Assembly (NCBI GenBank): GCA_934793215.1
Contig: CAKVOP010000002.1
Coordinates: 124,001-188,000 of the forward strand
Reading direction: 5' to 3'
DNA from: an uncultured Clostridia bacterium
GTDB taxonomy: Bacteria > Bacillota > Clostridia > Christensenellales > UBA1242
DNA length: 64,000 nt
The notes under the pieces: generated by a model
What the model was told of the DNA's origin: nothing
Databases searched by the model: none
What the model saw: only the letters and a program-made list of their open reading frames with translations
Made by a program: the position numbers and the translations under genes
Part shown: piece by piece, positions 26,982-34,869 of the stretch
How the letters are laid out: each line of letters opens with the position of its first letter
How positions within the stretch are numbered: the stretch's first letter is position 1

Positions 26982-28760
26982 ATGAAAAAATTATTTTTAT
27001 CCATGGGCTGTCTGCTTCTTTGCTTGCCCCTTGCAGGCTGTTCCACAACAAGTGACGCAAATGTTTTAACAACTTTAAATAATCAACTAGATAGAGTCGA
27101 AAGCGTGGTTAGTTCAACAAGTTCAACCGAAGTAAACGCAGTCAGCCCCTACACCATTAACCTAGAAAAAGGAAATTTAATTAGCATGTATAAGGCAGAA
27201 GCTTATGCCAACATGACAAACGAAGAAGAGATAAGACAAGAAGTCCTTTCTTTAAATGCAAAACTTAAAGACACCAACGCTAAATACAAATTAGGAAAGA
27301 GAAAAGCAGTTGCACTCAATAGTTTATCAAGCAATTTAAGCAAATATTTAAACTACTTAAACAACACTAAACCCGAAATAAAAAACAATGTTGCTAAAAT
27401 CACAAAAAGCACCACCCCTAACTCTTACAATGAAGAACTAACAAAGAGTTCTTATGTCGCTCTTTCAAATTTGATGAACGAACGTATTGTGTATCTCAAC
27501 AACATTTACTGCTCACTCTCTCAAATTGAAGATTTACTTGATAATTCCAAAGTATCTCAAACTGAAACCGTAAAAAAAGACTCGGTTTCAAACAATATAG
27601 ATACAAGCAATAATTGTAAAAACAATGATTGTGCAGAGAACAACACACAAAAGTCCATTTCCAACTCTCGTTTTTTTCAACCCAATATTGATACTTATGG
27701 AAATTATAGAAAGCCACAACCTAGAACAAACGAGATATCACAACAAGACAATTCAAACATGAACGACCGCACAAATTCTACACGCAAATTGGACGATATA
27801 AAAGAGACTGAAAATACTAGCGACAATTCAAATAATAACACCTCAATATCGAACATCGACACTATGCAAAACAGCAATTTGCCACAATGTGAAACCAATT
27901 TTTCAAACGGCGTAGTAAACAATGGAGTTACGGGAAGCACACCGCTTTTAAATAATGGTTATCCATACGGAACAATGCCTTACGCCCCTTATGGCTACAA
28001 TGGCGGATTTGGCTACAATGGTTATAATGGTGGTTATGGATATGGATACAATTATCGATTTAATCGCGTAAATCCAGGCAGAAACACGGATACATTTTAT
28101 CCTTTTATAAGAAACATAGACACATATAGATTACCTCCAAATGTAAACGGACAAGGTTACAATGGCTATGGAATTAACAATCCCATGACCAATGGAGAAA
28201 TCACTCCACCAGTACAAGCAAATGCAACCGACAACGCGACAAACCTCGAAAACGATACAAACAAACAAGAAAAGAATAATTTCACAGATTCAAATTTAAC
28301 TGATGGCAACACTTCAAATGATATCTCTACAAAACAAAACAATACAAATACTTCATTAATTGAAAAAGAGTTTAAGCCTGCAAATGAAATAACATTATAT
28401 CCTCGTAGGCCTCATTTAAAAGAAGTTAAATTTGACCAAAATGAAGAAACTACAGAGTATATTAAAGAGATAGAGTCCGCAGATAGAAAAATTGATGACA
28501 AAAAATTAAAAAGCAATGATGATAGAGAAAAATTTTCACAAGAAAAACTTGAAAACAAAAATAACAGTTTCGAGAAAATAAACCATCAAAGTAAAGAAAG
28601 GACTTTACAACAAAATAATGAAGAAAATCTTAATAGAGAACCAGATAACAACAATCACATTTATGGCAAAGATTTAGCACCTAACGCTGACAAAACAAAT
28701 TTAAATATGTCTTTTAAAAATAACGAAACCAATAATGAAGAAAAAAGACATGTGATTTAA
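26982..28760 (+). CDS. Asn-rich lipoprotein with a Gly/Tyr-rich segment, probably spore-related
   Basis: A 592-residue lipoprotein, not recognised. The signal peptide ends in the lipobox LAGC with Cys at residue 20. Residues about 25-195 form a helical, coiled-coil-like domain. The rest is low complexity, very rich in Asn, Thr, Ser and Lys, with a central Gly/Tyr/Asn segment (about 326-365, e.g. YNGGFGYNGYNGGYGYGYNY). The start is the ATG at 26982 with GGAGG upstream. It lies opposite and between spoVAC and sigF, so a spore-envelope role is plausible but inferred only from location and composition. Confidence 0.75.
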   Translation: MKKLFLSMGCLLLCLPLAGCSTTSDANVLTTLNNQLDRVESVVSSTSSTEVNAVSPYTINLEKGNLISMYKAEAYANMTNEEEIRQEVLSLNAKLKDTNAKYKLGKRKAVALNSLSSNLSKYLNYLNNTKPEIKNNVAKITKSTTPNSYNEELTKSSYVALSNLMNERIVYLNNIYCSLSQIEDLLDNSKVSQTETVKKDSVSNNIDTSNNCKNNDCAENNTQKSISNSRFFQPNIDTYGNYRKPQPRTNEISQQDNSNMNDRTNSTRKLDDIKETENTSDNSNNNTSISNIDTMQNSNLPQCETNFSNGVVNNGVTGSTPLLNNGYPYGTMPYAPYGYNGGFGYNGYNGGYGYGYNYRFNRVNPGRNTDTFYPFIRNIDTYRLPPNVNGQGYNGYGINNPMTNGEITPPVQANATDNATNLENDTNKQEKNNFTDSNLTDGNTSNDISTKQNNTNTSLIEKEFKPANEITLYPRRPHLKEVKFDQNEETTEYIKEIESADRKIDDKKLKSNDDREKFSQEKLENKNNSFEKINHQSKERTLQQNNEENLNREPDNNNHIYGKDLAPNADKTNLNMSFKNNETNNEEKRHVI

Positions 28761-28800
28761 TTTTTTAAACGTTTCGCAAACTTAATTAATATATCAAATC

Positions 28801-28841
28801 AATAAATAGTAGGTAGTACAACATACTACCTACTATTTATT
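28801..28841. terminator. Perfect 18-bp hairpin between convergent lipoprotein and sigF genes
   Basis: AATAAATAGTAGGTAGTA pairs perfectly with its complement across a 5-nt loop. There is no long T tract on either side, so it may be a bidirectional terminator or another structured site. Confidence 0.6.
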
Positions 28842-28855
28842 GTGAAATAATTCAA

Positions 28856-29572
28856 TTACGCGTTAAATTTGTTTTTTAAATTCTCTAATATCTTGTTTTC
28901 AAGCCGAGAGACTTGAACTTGTGAAATATTGAGTTTTTGTGCAATTTCACTTTGCGTTTTGTCAAAAAAATAACGAAGCATAATAATTTTCTTGTCTCGT
29001 TCTTCAAGACCATTTACAAGTTCTTTCAATGCCAGATTGTTGAGCATTTTATCCCCTACATCATCTTCGTTTTCTATTCTATCAGCAATACTACCCGAGC
29101 CCTCTTCGTCATCAAGTGGAGTTGATAACGAAACTGGACGATGTGAAGATTCCATTGCAAGCACTATCTCTTGTTCATCAACGCCAAAGTGTTTCGCAAG
29201 TTCATCTACGGTAACCTCTCTTTCCCCTGTAGATGCAACAAATTTATTAATTTGCAAGTTTAGCGTTTTGAGAGCTCTCGATACCTTTATCGAACCATCA
29301 TCGCGCATAAACCTCTTAACTTCTCCAATTACCATGGGCACAACATAGGTCGAAAATTTAACATTAAATGTTGAGTCAAAATTTTTAATTGCCTTTAAGA
29401 ACCCCATACAACCGATTTGATAAAGGTCGTCGTATTCTACACCTTTATCCTTAAACCTTTTGATTACACTTTTTATTAAGTGCGAATTCTCTTCCAGCAA
29501 TCGTCCTTTTGCCTCTTTATCCCCCTCTTTTGCTCTACCCACCAATTCCAAGATTTGGTCGTTTTCAAGCAT
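28856..29572 (-). CDS. sigF: RNA polymerase sigma-F factor
   Basis: The first forespore-specific sigma factor, 238 residues. Region 2 (YDDLYQIGCMGFLKAIKNFDSTFNVKFSTYVVPMVIGEVKRFMRDDG, about 46-92), region 3 and region 4 (KTQSEIAQKLNISQVQVSRLE, about 206-226) are intact and match SigF rather than SigG or SigB by gene context. It overlaps spoIIAB by 8 bp. Activity is expected to be held by SpoIIAB and released by SpoIIAA. Confidence 0.97.
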   Translation of the reverse strand: MLENDQILELVGRAKEGDKEAKGRLLEENSHLIKSVIKRFKDKGVEYDDLYQIGCMGFLKAIKNFDSTFNVKFSTYVVPMVIGEVKRFMRDDGSIKVSRALKTLNLQINKFVASTGEREVTVDELAKHFGVDEQEIVLAMESSHRPVSLSTPLDDEEGSGSIADRIENEDDVGDKMLNNLALKELVNGLEERDKKIIMLRYFFDKTQSEIAQKLNISQVQVSRLENKILENLKNKFNA

Positions 29573-30017
29573 GCATAGCCCCCGCTGTTACGCCTTCAAG
29601 GCGTTTATAAAGGGTTACGCAAAGTCCTTTCTGCTCATTCTGGGCAACCTCAACATTATCCATAAAGCTTTCCATAACAGCAAAGCCCATTCCGCTTCGC
29701 TCTTCGCCAGGTTTTGTCGTAAAAAAGGGTTCTCTTGCCTTGGCAATGTCTTTAATTCCAACACCTTCATCTTTTACTACAATTTTAACCAACCCATCAT
29801 CGAAGTATTCGCACGAAAGCCACACCAATCCATTTCCGTTTGGATAAGCATGCACAACACAGTTTGTAACCGCCTCGGATACTGCTGTTTTAATATCTCC
29901 TAATTCATCTAGATTAGGTTTTAAAGGTAAGCAAAACCCTGCAACAACAAGCCTCGCAAATCCTTCATTAACAGATTGTGCTTTAAACGATACTTCCATA
30001 TAATTCAACGATTTCAT
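29565..30017 (-). CDS. spoIIAB: Anti-sigma F factor and kinase SpoIIAB
   Basis: A GHKL-family Ser kinase (150 aa) that binds SigF and phosphorylates SpoIIAA. The N box EAVTNCVVHAYPNG (about 49-62), the G1 box VVKDEGVGIKD (about 76-86) and the G2 region GEERSGMGFAVMESFMD (about 100-116) are visible. GGAGTGAATA precedes the ATG. It sits between spoIIAA (11 bp apart) and sigF (overlapping) in the standard operon. Confidence 0.97.
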   Translation of the reverse strand: MKSLNYMEVSFKAQSVNEGFARLVVAGFCLPLKPNLDELGDIKTAVSEAVTNCVVHAYPNGNGLVWLSCEYFDDGLVKIVVKDEGVGIKDIAKAREPFFTTKPGEERSGMGFAVMESFMDNVEVAQNEQKGLCVTLYKRLEGVTAGAMHA

Positions 30018-30028
30018 TATTCACTCCT

Positions 30029-30337
30029 TTAAACAATTTTTGGCATTATTTCATATAGCCCCGTCATTTTAAAAATTCTTTCCGCTTGCTTTGAGGGATT
30101 ACAGATAAAAATAGGGATATTTTTGCTTTTCATTTGCTTATACCTGCCTATTAACACGCCAATTCCCGTGCTATCCATAAAATCAAGCCCAGACAAATCA
30201 ATAATAATTTGAGCAAAATCTCTCCCCGCAAAAGCCTTCTCAAGGCAAAGTTTGGTATGTGGGGCAGAGTATTCATCAAGTTCCCCTTTCAGCACCACAT
30301 ATAAAGTGTTGTTATAAACCTTGCTTTTGATATCCAT
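30029..30337 (-). CDS. spoIIAA: Anti-sigma F factor antagonist SpoIIAA
   Basis: A 102-residue STAS-domain protein. The regulatory phosphorylation Ser lies in GLDFMDSTGIGVLIGRY (about residue 57). Unphosphorylated protein frees SigF from SpoIIAB after SpoIIE action. GGAGAGGG precedes the ATG. It is the first gene of spoIIA; a terminator closes the upstream region, but I could not identify a convincing SigH promoter. Confidence 0.96.
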   Translation of the reverse strand: MDIKSKVYNNTLYVVLKGELDEYSAPHTKLCLEKAFAGRDFAQIIIDLSGLDFMDSTGIGVLIGRYKQMKSKNIPIFICNPSKQAERIFKMTGLYEIMPKIV

Positions 30338-30417
30338 TGCCCTCTCCTTCTAAAAAAAGAATAACACTTTTCTAATTGCCTTTTATGGCAGTCTCTGTCG
30401 AAAAATACCTTTTTATG

Positions 30418-30465
30418 TCACAAAAAAAGCACTTCAATTTGAAGTGCTCGACAGTAATTCTTCAT
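30418..30465 (-). CDS. Possible 15-residue leader peptide upstream of spoIIA
   Basis: ATG with AAGGA 8 nt upstream opens a frame reading MKNYCRALQIEVLFL and stopping at 30418. Its codons overlap the two arms of the hairpin at 30421-30450, the usual layout of a translated attenuator. It could equally be chance, since no amino acid run hints at a signal. Confidence 0.25.
   Translation of the reverse strand: MKNYCRALQIEVLFL
30421..30450 (-). terminator. Terminator upstream of spoIIA
   Basis: On the minus strand AGCACTTCAA pairs with TTGAAGTGCT and is followed by seven T residues. It closes transcription arriving from the DUF5131 side. Confidence 0.75.
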
Positions 30466-30598
30466 CTTTACAGTCCTTATTTATTTCTATTTATGTAATA
30501 AAGACGTTAATATGCAAAACATAACCCATTAAGAGCTTAAAAACACATTTTATCATTACTTAAAGCCCAGTCTTTTTAATTTTATCTATGAACCCTCT

Positions 30599-31327
30599 TT
30601 ATTTTTTTGCTAAATAATTTAACCCCGCTTTTAATGCTTGTTCTTTACCCAATTTATGAGGTATGTAATAATGTTTATTGTTTTTATAAAAATTTTCACC
30701 CGTATCAAAGAACTCAAAACTTACATTTGATTTTTTGCATTGATCACAAAGATTTTGCACCCATTCGAAATGCAAGGGTCGTGCATTTTTATAATTTTCC
30801 CCCGCACAGCAAACAAGGTCTATCCCACCACTTTCCAAATATTTGAGCATGTCTACTTTTTCAATCATGGGCGACACAAGAACAACCCTCTTTTTACACG
30901 GCAATTCAAGAAATTTTGGCAATCTTTCATCAATACGCTTTTGATTTTCAGCAGTAAGATTTATTGACACATTTTCATAACCACTTCCCCAATCGGCAGG
31001 CAAACAATCTTTAATCCTATCCACTCTTTTGGTAAAGATAGCAAATTTCAAATCTTTACGTGCTTTGATTATATTCCAAGCATCATCACGCCACTCGTCA
31101 GCTTCTTCTATAAAAAAGTCCGCAGTTAAGCAAACACTTACTATCTCCCCACTTTTAATCTTAAATTCTCCATTTCTCGTCTTTGATATTGGCAAAAAGA
31201 AACTATTTGTTTTGAATACCTTGTTTGAGTCTACTCCTCGTGCCTCATCAAAAGCAAACATATAGCAATTCTTACAACCTTCGCTTATCTTATGACACCC
31301 ATGCCATGGATTCCACATATTATTCAT
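30599..31327 (-). CDS. DUF5131 (phage Gp37/Gp68-like) protein
   Basis: A 242-residue protein of the DUF5131 family, first named from phage Gp37/Gp68 and resembling radical SAM enzymes. The N-terminal Cys cluster WNPWHGCHKISEGCKNCYMF (C-x6-C-x2-C, about residues 10-19) would bind a 4Fe-4S cluster; FTKRVDRI and VSINLTAENQKRIDERLP are further family features. The function is unknown. The start is uncertain: ATGs at 31327 and 31318 both lack a clear ribosome binding site. No other phage gene is nearby. Confidence 0.8.
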   Translation of the reverse strand: MNNMWNPWHGCHKISEGCKNCYMFAFDEARGVDSNKVFKTNSFFLPISKTRNGEFKIKSGEIVSVCLTADFFIEEADEWRDDAWNIIKARKDLKFAIFTKRVDRIKDCLPADWGSGYENVSINLTAENQKRIDERLPKFLELPCKKRVVLVSPMIEKVDMLKYLESGGIDLVCCAGENYKNARPLHFEWVQNLCDQCKKSNVSFEFFDTGENFYKNNKHYYIPHKLGKEQALKAGLNYLAKK

Positions 31328-31515
31328 ATATAAATGATAACACAAAAACTGGCAGTTCACGCTACATTTTGACAAAATTTATCATTTATAAGCAAAAAAT
31401 TCCGTCAAATTTAGGCAACTTTTAAAAAACCAACACAATTTTGAGTGGTATCTTATAAAATTATAAAAATTTATTAAATTTTTCTAAAAATTTTTAATTT
31501 TTTTCGTTTTTTTTC

Positions 31516-31544
31516 TTGACATAATTTTCGATTTATATTAAACT
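31516..31544 (+). promoter_or_regulatory. Promoter of the six-tRNA cluster
   Basis: TTGACA (31516-31521), 17 bp, TAAACT (31539-31544), 20 bp before tRNA-Pro. Confidence 0.65.
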
Positions 31545-31564
31545 ATCTTTGCAAACTTGCGTAA

Positions 31565-31640
31565 CGGGGTGTAGCGCAGTTGGTAGCGCACGTGGTTTGG
31601 GACCATGGGGTCGGGAGTTCGAGCCTCTCCACCCCGACCA
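31565..31640 (+). tRNA. tRNA-Pro (UGG)
   Basis: A complete cloverleaf: acceptor CGGGGTG / CACCCCG, anticodon loop TTTGGGA with TGG, TTCGA in the T loop and encoded CCA. Confidence 0.96.
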
Positions 31641-31663
31641 TATTCAAGTTTGTAGAATGTTTT

Positions 31664-31740
31664 GGGCCTTTAGCGCAGTTGGTTAGAGCAACCGGCTCAT
31701 AACCGGTCGGTCCGGGGTTCGAGTCCCTGAGGGCCCACCA
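31664..31740 (+). tRNA. tRNA with CAU anticodon (Met elongator, or Ile2)
   Basis: A cloverleaf with acceptor GGGCCTT / AGGGCCC, anticodon loop CTCATAA and encoded CCA. Elongator Met is favoured, but Ile with lysidine-modified CAU cannot be excluded by eye. Confidence 0.92.
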
Positions 31741-31787
31741 TATTTACTTGACAATAGATATGGAGAAGCATTCGCCACATAAATTGT

Positions 31788-31864
31788 GGCTCGGTAGTTC
31801 AGTTGGTTAGAACGCCAGCCTGTCACGCTGGAGGTCGTGGGTTCGAGCCCCATTCGAGTCGCCA
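31788..31864 (+). tRNA. tRNA-Asp (GUC)
   Basis: A cloverleaf with acceptor GGCTCGG / TCGAGTC, anticodon GTC in loop CTGTCAC, discriminator G and encoded CCA. Confidence 0.96.
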
Positions 31865-31904
31865 TACCCTTATAGGGTAATTAGATTGATTTGAAGAAAT
31901 AAAT

Positions 31905-31980
31905 GCCCTGATAGCTCAGTCGGCAGAGCAAGGGACTGAAAATCCCTGTGTCGGTGGTTCGATTCCACCTTAGGGCACCA
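31905..31980 (+). tRNA. tRNA-Phe (GAA)
   Basis: A cloverleaf starting GCCCTGA, anticodon stem GGGA/TCCC with GAA, ending TTAGGGC-ACCA. Confidence 0.96.
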
Positions 31981-31983
31981 AAA

Positions 31984-32156
31984 GTGACATGAGCGGAATC
32001 AAAACACTTAAATCTCTTGATAGAGAAAGTTTAATTCCGTAAGTGACACCATTCTGGTGACATAAGTGGAAAAGAAATTCTTTACATAAGATTTTAATTC
32101 CACCTATGACATCAATGTGACAAGAGAGAAAAGTTTACTTTGTTCCCACGAATCAC
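31984..32156 (+). repeat. Three degenerate hairpin-like repeats in a tRNA spacer
   Basis: Three segments (about 31984-32047, 32057-32110, 32117-32156) each begin GTGACA followed by a purine-rich GGAA-type stretch, and end with TTCC followed by TGAC or TCAC. In the first two, GGAAT or GGAA can pair with ATTCC. They lie between tRNA-Phe and tRNA-Thr. Confidence 0.45.
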
Positions 32157-32166
32157 AAAATTTCAT

Positions 32167-32198
32167 TGTTGAATTTGGGCTTACGCCCCTATTCAACA
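32167..32198 (+). other. Stem-loop in the tRNA-Phe to tRNA-Thr spacer
   Basis: TGTTGAAT...GGGC, loop TTAC, GCCC...ATTCAACA: two perfect stems of 4 and 8 bp separated by a small internal loop. It is not followed by a T tract, so a processing signal is more likely than a terminator. Confidence 0.5.
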
Positions 32199-32217
32199 CT
32201 CCCCCTTAATTTAATAT

Positions 32218-32292
32218 GCTGGTGTGGCTCAATGGCAGAGCAGCTGACTTGTAATCAGCAGGTTGATGGTTCGATTCCGTTCACCAGCTCCA
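32218..32292 (+). tRNA. tRNA-Thr (UGU)
   Basis: A cloverleaf with acceptor GCTGGTG / CACCAGC, anticodon loop CTTGTAA with TGT, and encoded CCA. Confidence 0.96.
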
Positions 32293-32324
32293 CAAAGCAC
32301 CTTTTATAGGTGCTTAAAATTTAT

Positions 32325-32409
32325 GGGTAGGTTGCAGAGCGGCCAAATGCAACGGACTGTAAATCCGTCGTCTACGACTTCGATGGTTCGAATCCATCCC
32401 TGCCCACCA
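32325..32409 (+). tRNA. tRNA-Tyr (GUA)
   Basis: An 85-nt class II tRNA with a long variable arm, acceptor GGGTAGG / CCTGCCC, anticodon GTA in loop CTGTAAA, and encoded CCA. Confidence 0.96.
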
Positions 32410-32412
32410 CAT

Positions 32413-32455
32413 ATCGCTATAATCCTTGTATCTAGGGTTATGGCGATTTTTGTTT
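32413..32455 (+). terminator. Terminator of the tRNA cluster
   Basis: An ATCGCTATAA arm pairs with TTATGGCGAT (one G-U) around a 16-nt loop partly closed by further pairs, followed by TTTTTGTTT. Confidence 0.7.
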
Positions 32456-32626
32456 AGCCAAAATAAAATTTATTGCATTATTAAACAACATAAACTCGCG
32501 TCCTTTCGCGGCCTAGATTTATTTTGCAACTTGTCGCCTTGCCAAGAGAAAAACTTATTCCCCCAATCTTCAATATCCCCTGTTTGCGTAAGTTCAAAAT
32601 GTTTTAAGACTGTTAAGTTTTTCAAC

Positions 32627-32656
32627 TTATCAATCAATTTATTTGATTTTTATAAT
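32627..32656 (+). promoter_or_regulatory. Likely promoter of the SDR gene
   Basis: TTATCA (32627-32632), 18 bp, TATAAT (32651-32656), 40 bp before the start codon. Confidence 0.45.
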
Positions 32657-32696
32657 ATGCTGTGTTATCATAAGTTAAATAATTTAAGGAGTTTTT

Positions 32697-33440
32697 ATGA
32701 TAAGAAAAGGAGTATTAATCATAGGTGCAAGCAAAGGCATCGGACTAACAACCGCAAGGAAATTTGCCTTGATGGGATATGACATTTTTGGCACTTACCA
32801 TTCAAGTTCGCCAGCCGATTTTGACAACATTAAAACTAATTGTCCTGACGTTACTGTCAAAAGCTTCAAATTGGACGTTAACTCTCCAGCGGAAATCGCT
32901 GACGTATTTAATGAAGTATTTAAAAACCACCCTTGCATCGAGGCAGTTGTGTTTAACAGCGGAATCTCTTGCGGAGAAAAAATGCTTTGCGACAACACCT
33001 GTAATGACATCGACCAATTACTTTCAGTAGACCTTCGTGGAGCAATTCTTGTAAATAGAGAAGCTAGCAAGTTTTTGTTAAAGCAAAAACATGGCTCAAT
33101 AGTCAACGTTTCATCAATTTACGGAATTTATGGCGGAAGTTGCGAAGCCGTCTACTCTGCATGTAAGGCAGGAATTATAGGGTTAACCAAATCACTCGCA
33201 CTTGAACTTGGGAATTCAAATATAAGAGTAAACGCTGTCGCCCCAGGTTACATTCAAACAGCCATGACCGCTTCTTACAATGAAGAAGAAAAAAACAGCA
33301 TTATTGAATCTACTCCACTTTGTAGACTTGGAAGAACTGACGATGTTGCAAACGCAATTTACTTTTTATCCAGCAGTGAATCATCATTTATCACAGGCCA
33401 AATTATCGAAGTTTCTGGCGGAGCAACCATTTTTAGTTAA
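32697..33440 (+). CDS. Short-chain dehydrogenase/reductase, FabG-like
   Basis: A 247-residue NAD(P)H-dependent classical SDR. The cofactor motif GASKGIG is at residues 10-16, the structural NSG (usually NAG) near 87-89, the catalytic Ser in NVSSIYG (about 138), and Tyr/Lys in YSACK (about 152-156). The ending ITGQIIEVSGGATI is typical of 3-oxoacyl-ACP reductases. It is a single-gene unit with AAGGAG before the ATG and no fatty-acid genes nearby, so the substrate is unknown. Confidence 0.88.
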   Translation: MIRKGVLIIGASKGIGLTTARKFALMGYDIFGTYHSSSPADFDNIKTNCPDVTVKSFKLDVNSPAEIADVFNEVFKNHPCIEAVVFNSGISCGEKMLCDNTCNDIDQLLSVDLRGAILVNREASKFLLKQKHGSIVNVSSIYGIYGGSCEAVYSACKAGIIGLTKSLALELGNSNIRVNAVAPGYIQTAMTASYNEEEKNSIIESTPLCRLGRTDDVANAIYFLSSSESSFITGQIIEVSGGATIFS

Positions 33441-33460
33441 AAAAAATTGATTTATTAAAC

Positions 33461-33497
33461 AAAAGCATATCCTGCATCTCAATGGATATGCTTTTAT
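33461..33497. terminator. Bidirectional terminator after the SDR gene
   Basis: A 12-bp stem (AAAAGCATATCC / GGATATGCTTTT) with an 11-nt loop and T tracts on both strands, between convergent genes. Confidence 0.85.
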
Positions 33498-33569
33498 TTA
33501 AATTTGATTAATTAAATATGCTGAAACAATAATACTTATTTGAATTGCGTATTTATAACGAATTATAGA

Positions 33570-33607
33570 ACTAGTATGTTATGTTTTTATAACAAATACA
33601 GAATAGT
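33570..33607 (-). repeat. 38-bp interspersed repeat, copy 3
   Basis: On the minus strand it begins ACTATTCTG and ends ATAACATACTAGT, with inner GTTAT / ATAAC. It lies between the SDR gene and the end of the convergent coiled-coil gene, 4 bp from the latter's stop. Confidence 0.75.
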
Positions 33608-33611
33608 TAAT

Positions 33612-34337
33612 TTACTCTTCCCCATCTGGATTATAAAAATCAAACGCCTTCATAATTTCACTTAAATCTTGCGTTGGACTTACTGCCTCTTTCAAGTCAA
33701 AACCAGACGATTGGATCGTATTCACCCTAGGCTCTTCTGGACGTGTGCTTAAAAATTTATCAACAAGGCTATCGTATTTATCTCCATCACTCAATTCCAT
33801 TTCACAAACTGGCTTAATTTGACTTGGGCGGTCGACTACCCTTTCCACCTTAACTTCCTTAGGTGTAGACACAGTCCTTTTATCCTGCATCTTCAAAAGA
33901 AGCAATCTCATAGGATCATTTTCTGTGCCTATTTCAATTATCTCATCACGCTTTGCATCATTTTTTGCAAGTACCGCCTCAATATCGCCAACAATCTTTT
34001 TATATGAAGCCGATAGAAGAATTCCTGGATAGCGTTTATTCATTTCCTGTAAGAATGATTGCAAGTTAAGGTAAATCATTCTCAACTGCTCACCCCTTAA
34101 AAGTTCAATATTTCTAGTACCCTCATTTTGCTGTTTTTTAAAACTTTCAAGTGCAGAAACTATATTTTTTTCTCTAACTTCAACCTCTTCCCACTTTTGC
34201 TTAAAAGCCATAATCTTCTTTTCCGCTTCAAGCAGTTTTAACCTTTCTTCCATTAATGTCTTTTCATGCTGTGCATTTAATGATTTAACAACCGCGTCTA
34301 CCTCTTCACGAGTGTACATTTGATTTAAGTCTGGCAT
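33612..34337 (-). CDS. Coiled-coil cytoplasmic protein of unknown function
   Basis: A 241-residue protein. Residues about 8-80 are a highly charged coiled coil, 85-130 are more globular, and the C-terminal third is low complexity and acidic. The N-terminus (MYTREEVDAVV) faintly resembles DivIVA-type proteins, but the lipid-binding motif is not visible. It is 13 bp downstream of the membrane protein gene, in an lgt-membrane protein-coiled coil unit. No function can be given. Confidence 0.6.
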   Translation of the reverse strand: MPDLNQMYTREEVDAVVKSLNAQHEKTLMEERLKLLEAEKKIMAFKQKWEEVEVREKNIVSALESFKKQQNEGTRNIELLRGEQLRMIYLNLQSFLQEMNKRYPGILLSASYKKIVGDIEAVLAKNDAKRDEIIEIGTENDPMRLLLLKMQDKRTVSTPKEVKVERVVDRPSQIKPVCEMELSDGDKYDSLVDKFLSTRPEEPRVNTIQSSGFDLKEAVSPTQDLSEIMKAFDFYNPDGEE

Positions 34338-34350
34338 TTAAACTCACCCC

Positions 34351-34851
34351 TTATAGCATAAAATATCTGCACACTAATAATAACACACATAGAAGTAATA
34401 ATGCAAGAAAAATATACACCGATATTGCATTTAATAGGTAAAAAGCAAGGGCAAAAGTTGCGAAAATTAGCGAAAGAAATAGTGCCAATTGAAACGACTG
34501 CTTAAAAGAACAGTAGGTAAAAAAACTTCCGAAAGCAAAGGCCAATAGAATAAATGCAGAATACAGATTATAAATCCCCATATTGTTGCAATAAAAATAG
34601 GATAATCCTACAAGAAGCATTGTTGTACCCAAATAACAAGAACTGTCTACCCGCATCAAAAAAGCTCGCAAACAGAAATGTAAGCCAACAAAAGTACAAA
34701 ACACAAAAAACCAATCATTGTAGCGTTTAAGTTCTACTGCCAAAAATAGGCTGATACTAATAAAAGCCACACAACATAAACAAAAAGACAAAGCAAGAAG
34801 CGTTGTCTTTTTTACTTGAAAAATACGGCCTCTCATAAAAATATTTTGCAC
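34351..34851 (-). CDS. Membrane protein of unknown function, about five TM segments
   Basis: A 166-residue, strongly hydrophobic, Cys-rich protein with about five membrane segments and short basic loops. The start may be GTG at 34851 or ATG at 34836; neither has a clear ribosome binding site. It is 18 bp downstream of lgt and probably translated from the same message. No family is recognised. Confidence 0.55.
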   Translation of the reverse strand: MQNIFMRGRIFQVKKTTLLALSFCLCCVAFISISLFLAVELKRYNDWFFVFCTFVGLHFCLRAFLMRVDSSCYLGTTMLLVGLSYFYCNNMGIYNLYSAFILLAFAFGSFFTYCSFKQSFQLALFLSLIFATFALAFYLLNAISVYIFLALLLLCVLLLVCRYFML

Positions 34852-34869
34852 AAAAGGTTCTATTTTATG

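Noticed and set aside
30599..31327. Prophage remnant suggested by the phage-named DUF5131 gene
   Set aside because: No integrase, structural or lysis gene is nearby, and this family is common on bacterial chromosomes.
31683..31865. Minus-strand reading frame over the tRNA-Met and tRNA-Asp genes
   Set aside because: It is antisense to two clear tRNA genes and its peptide (GTRTPDRPVMSRLL-like) is a well-known artefact of tRNA regions.
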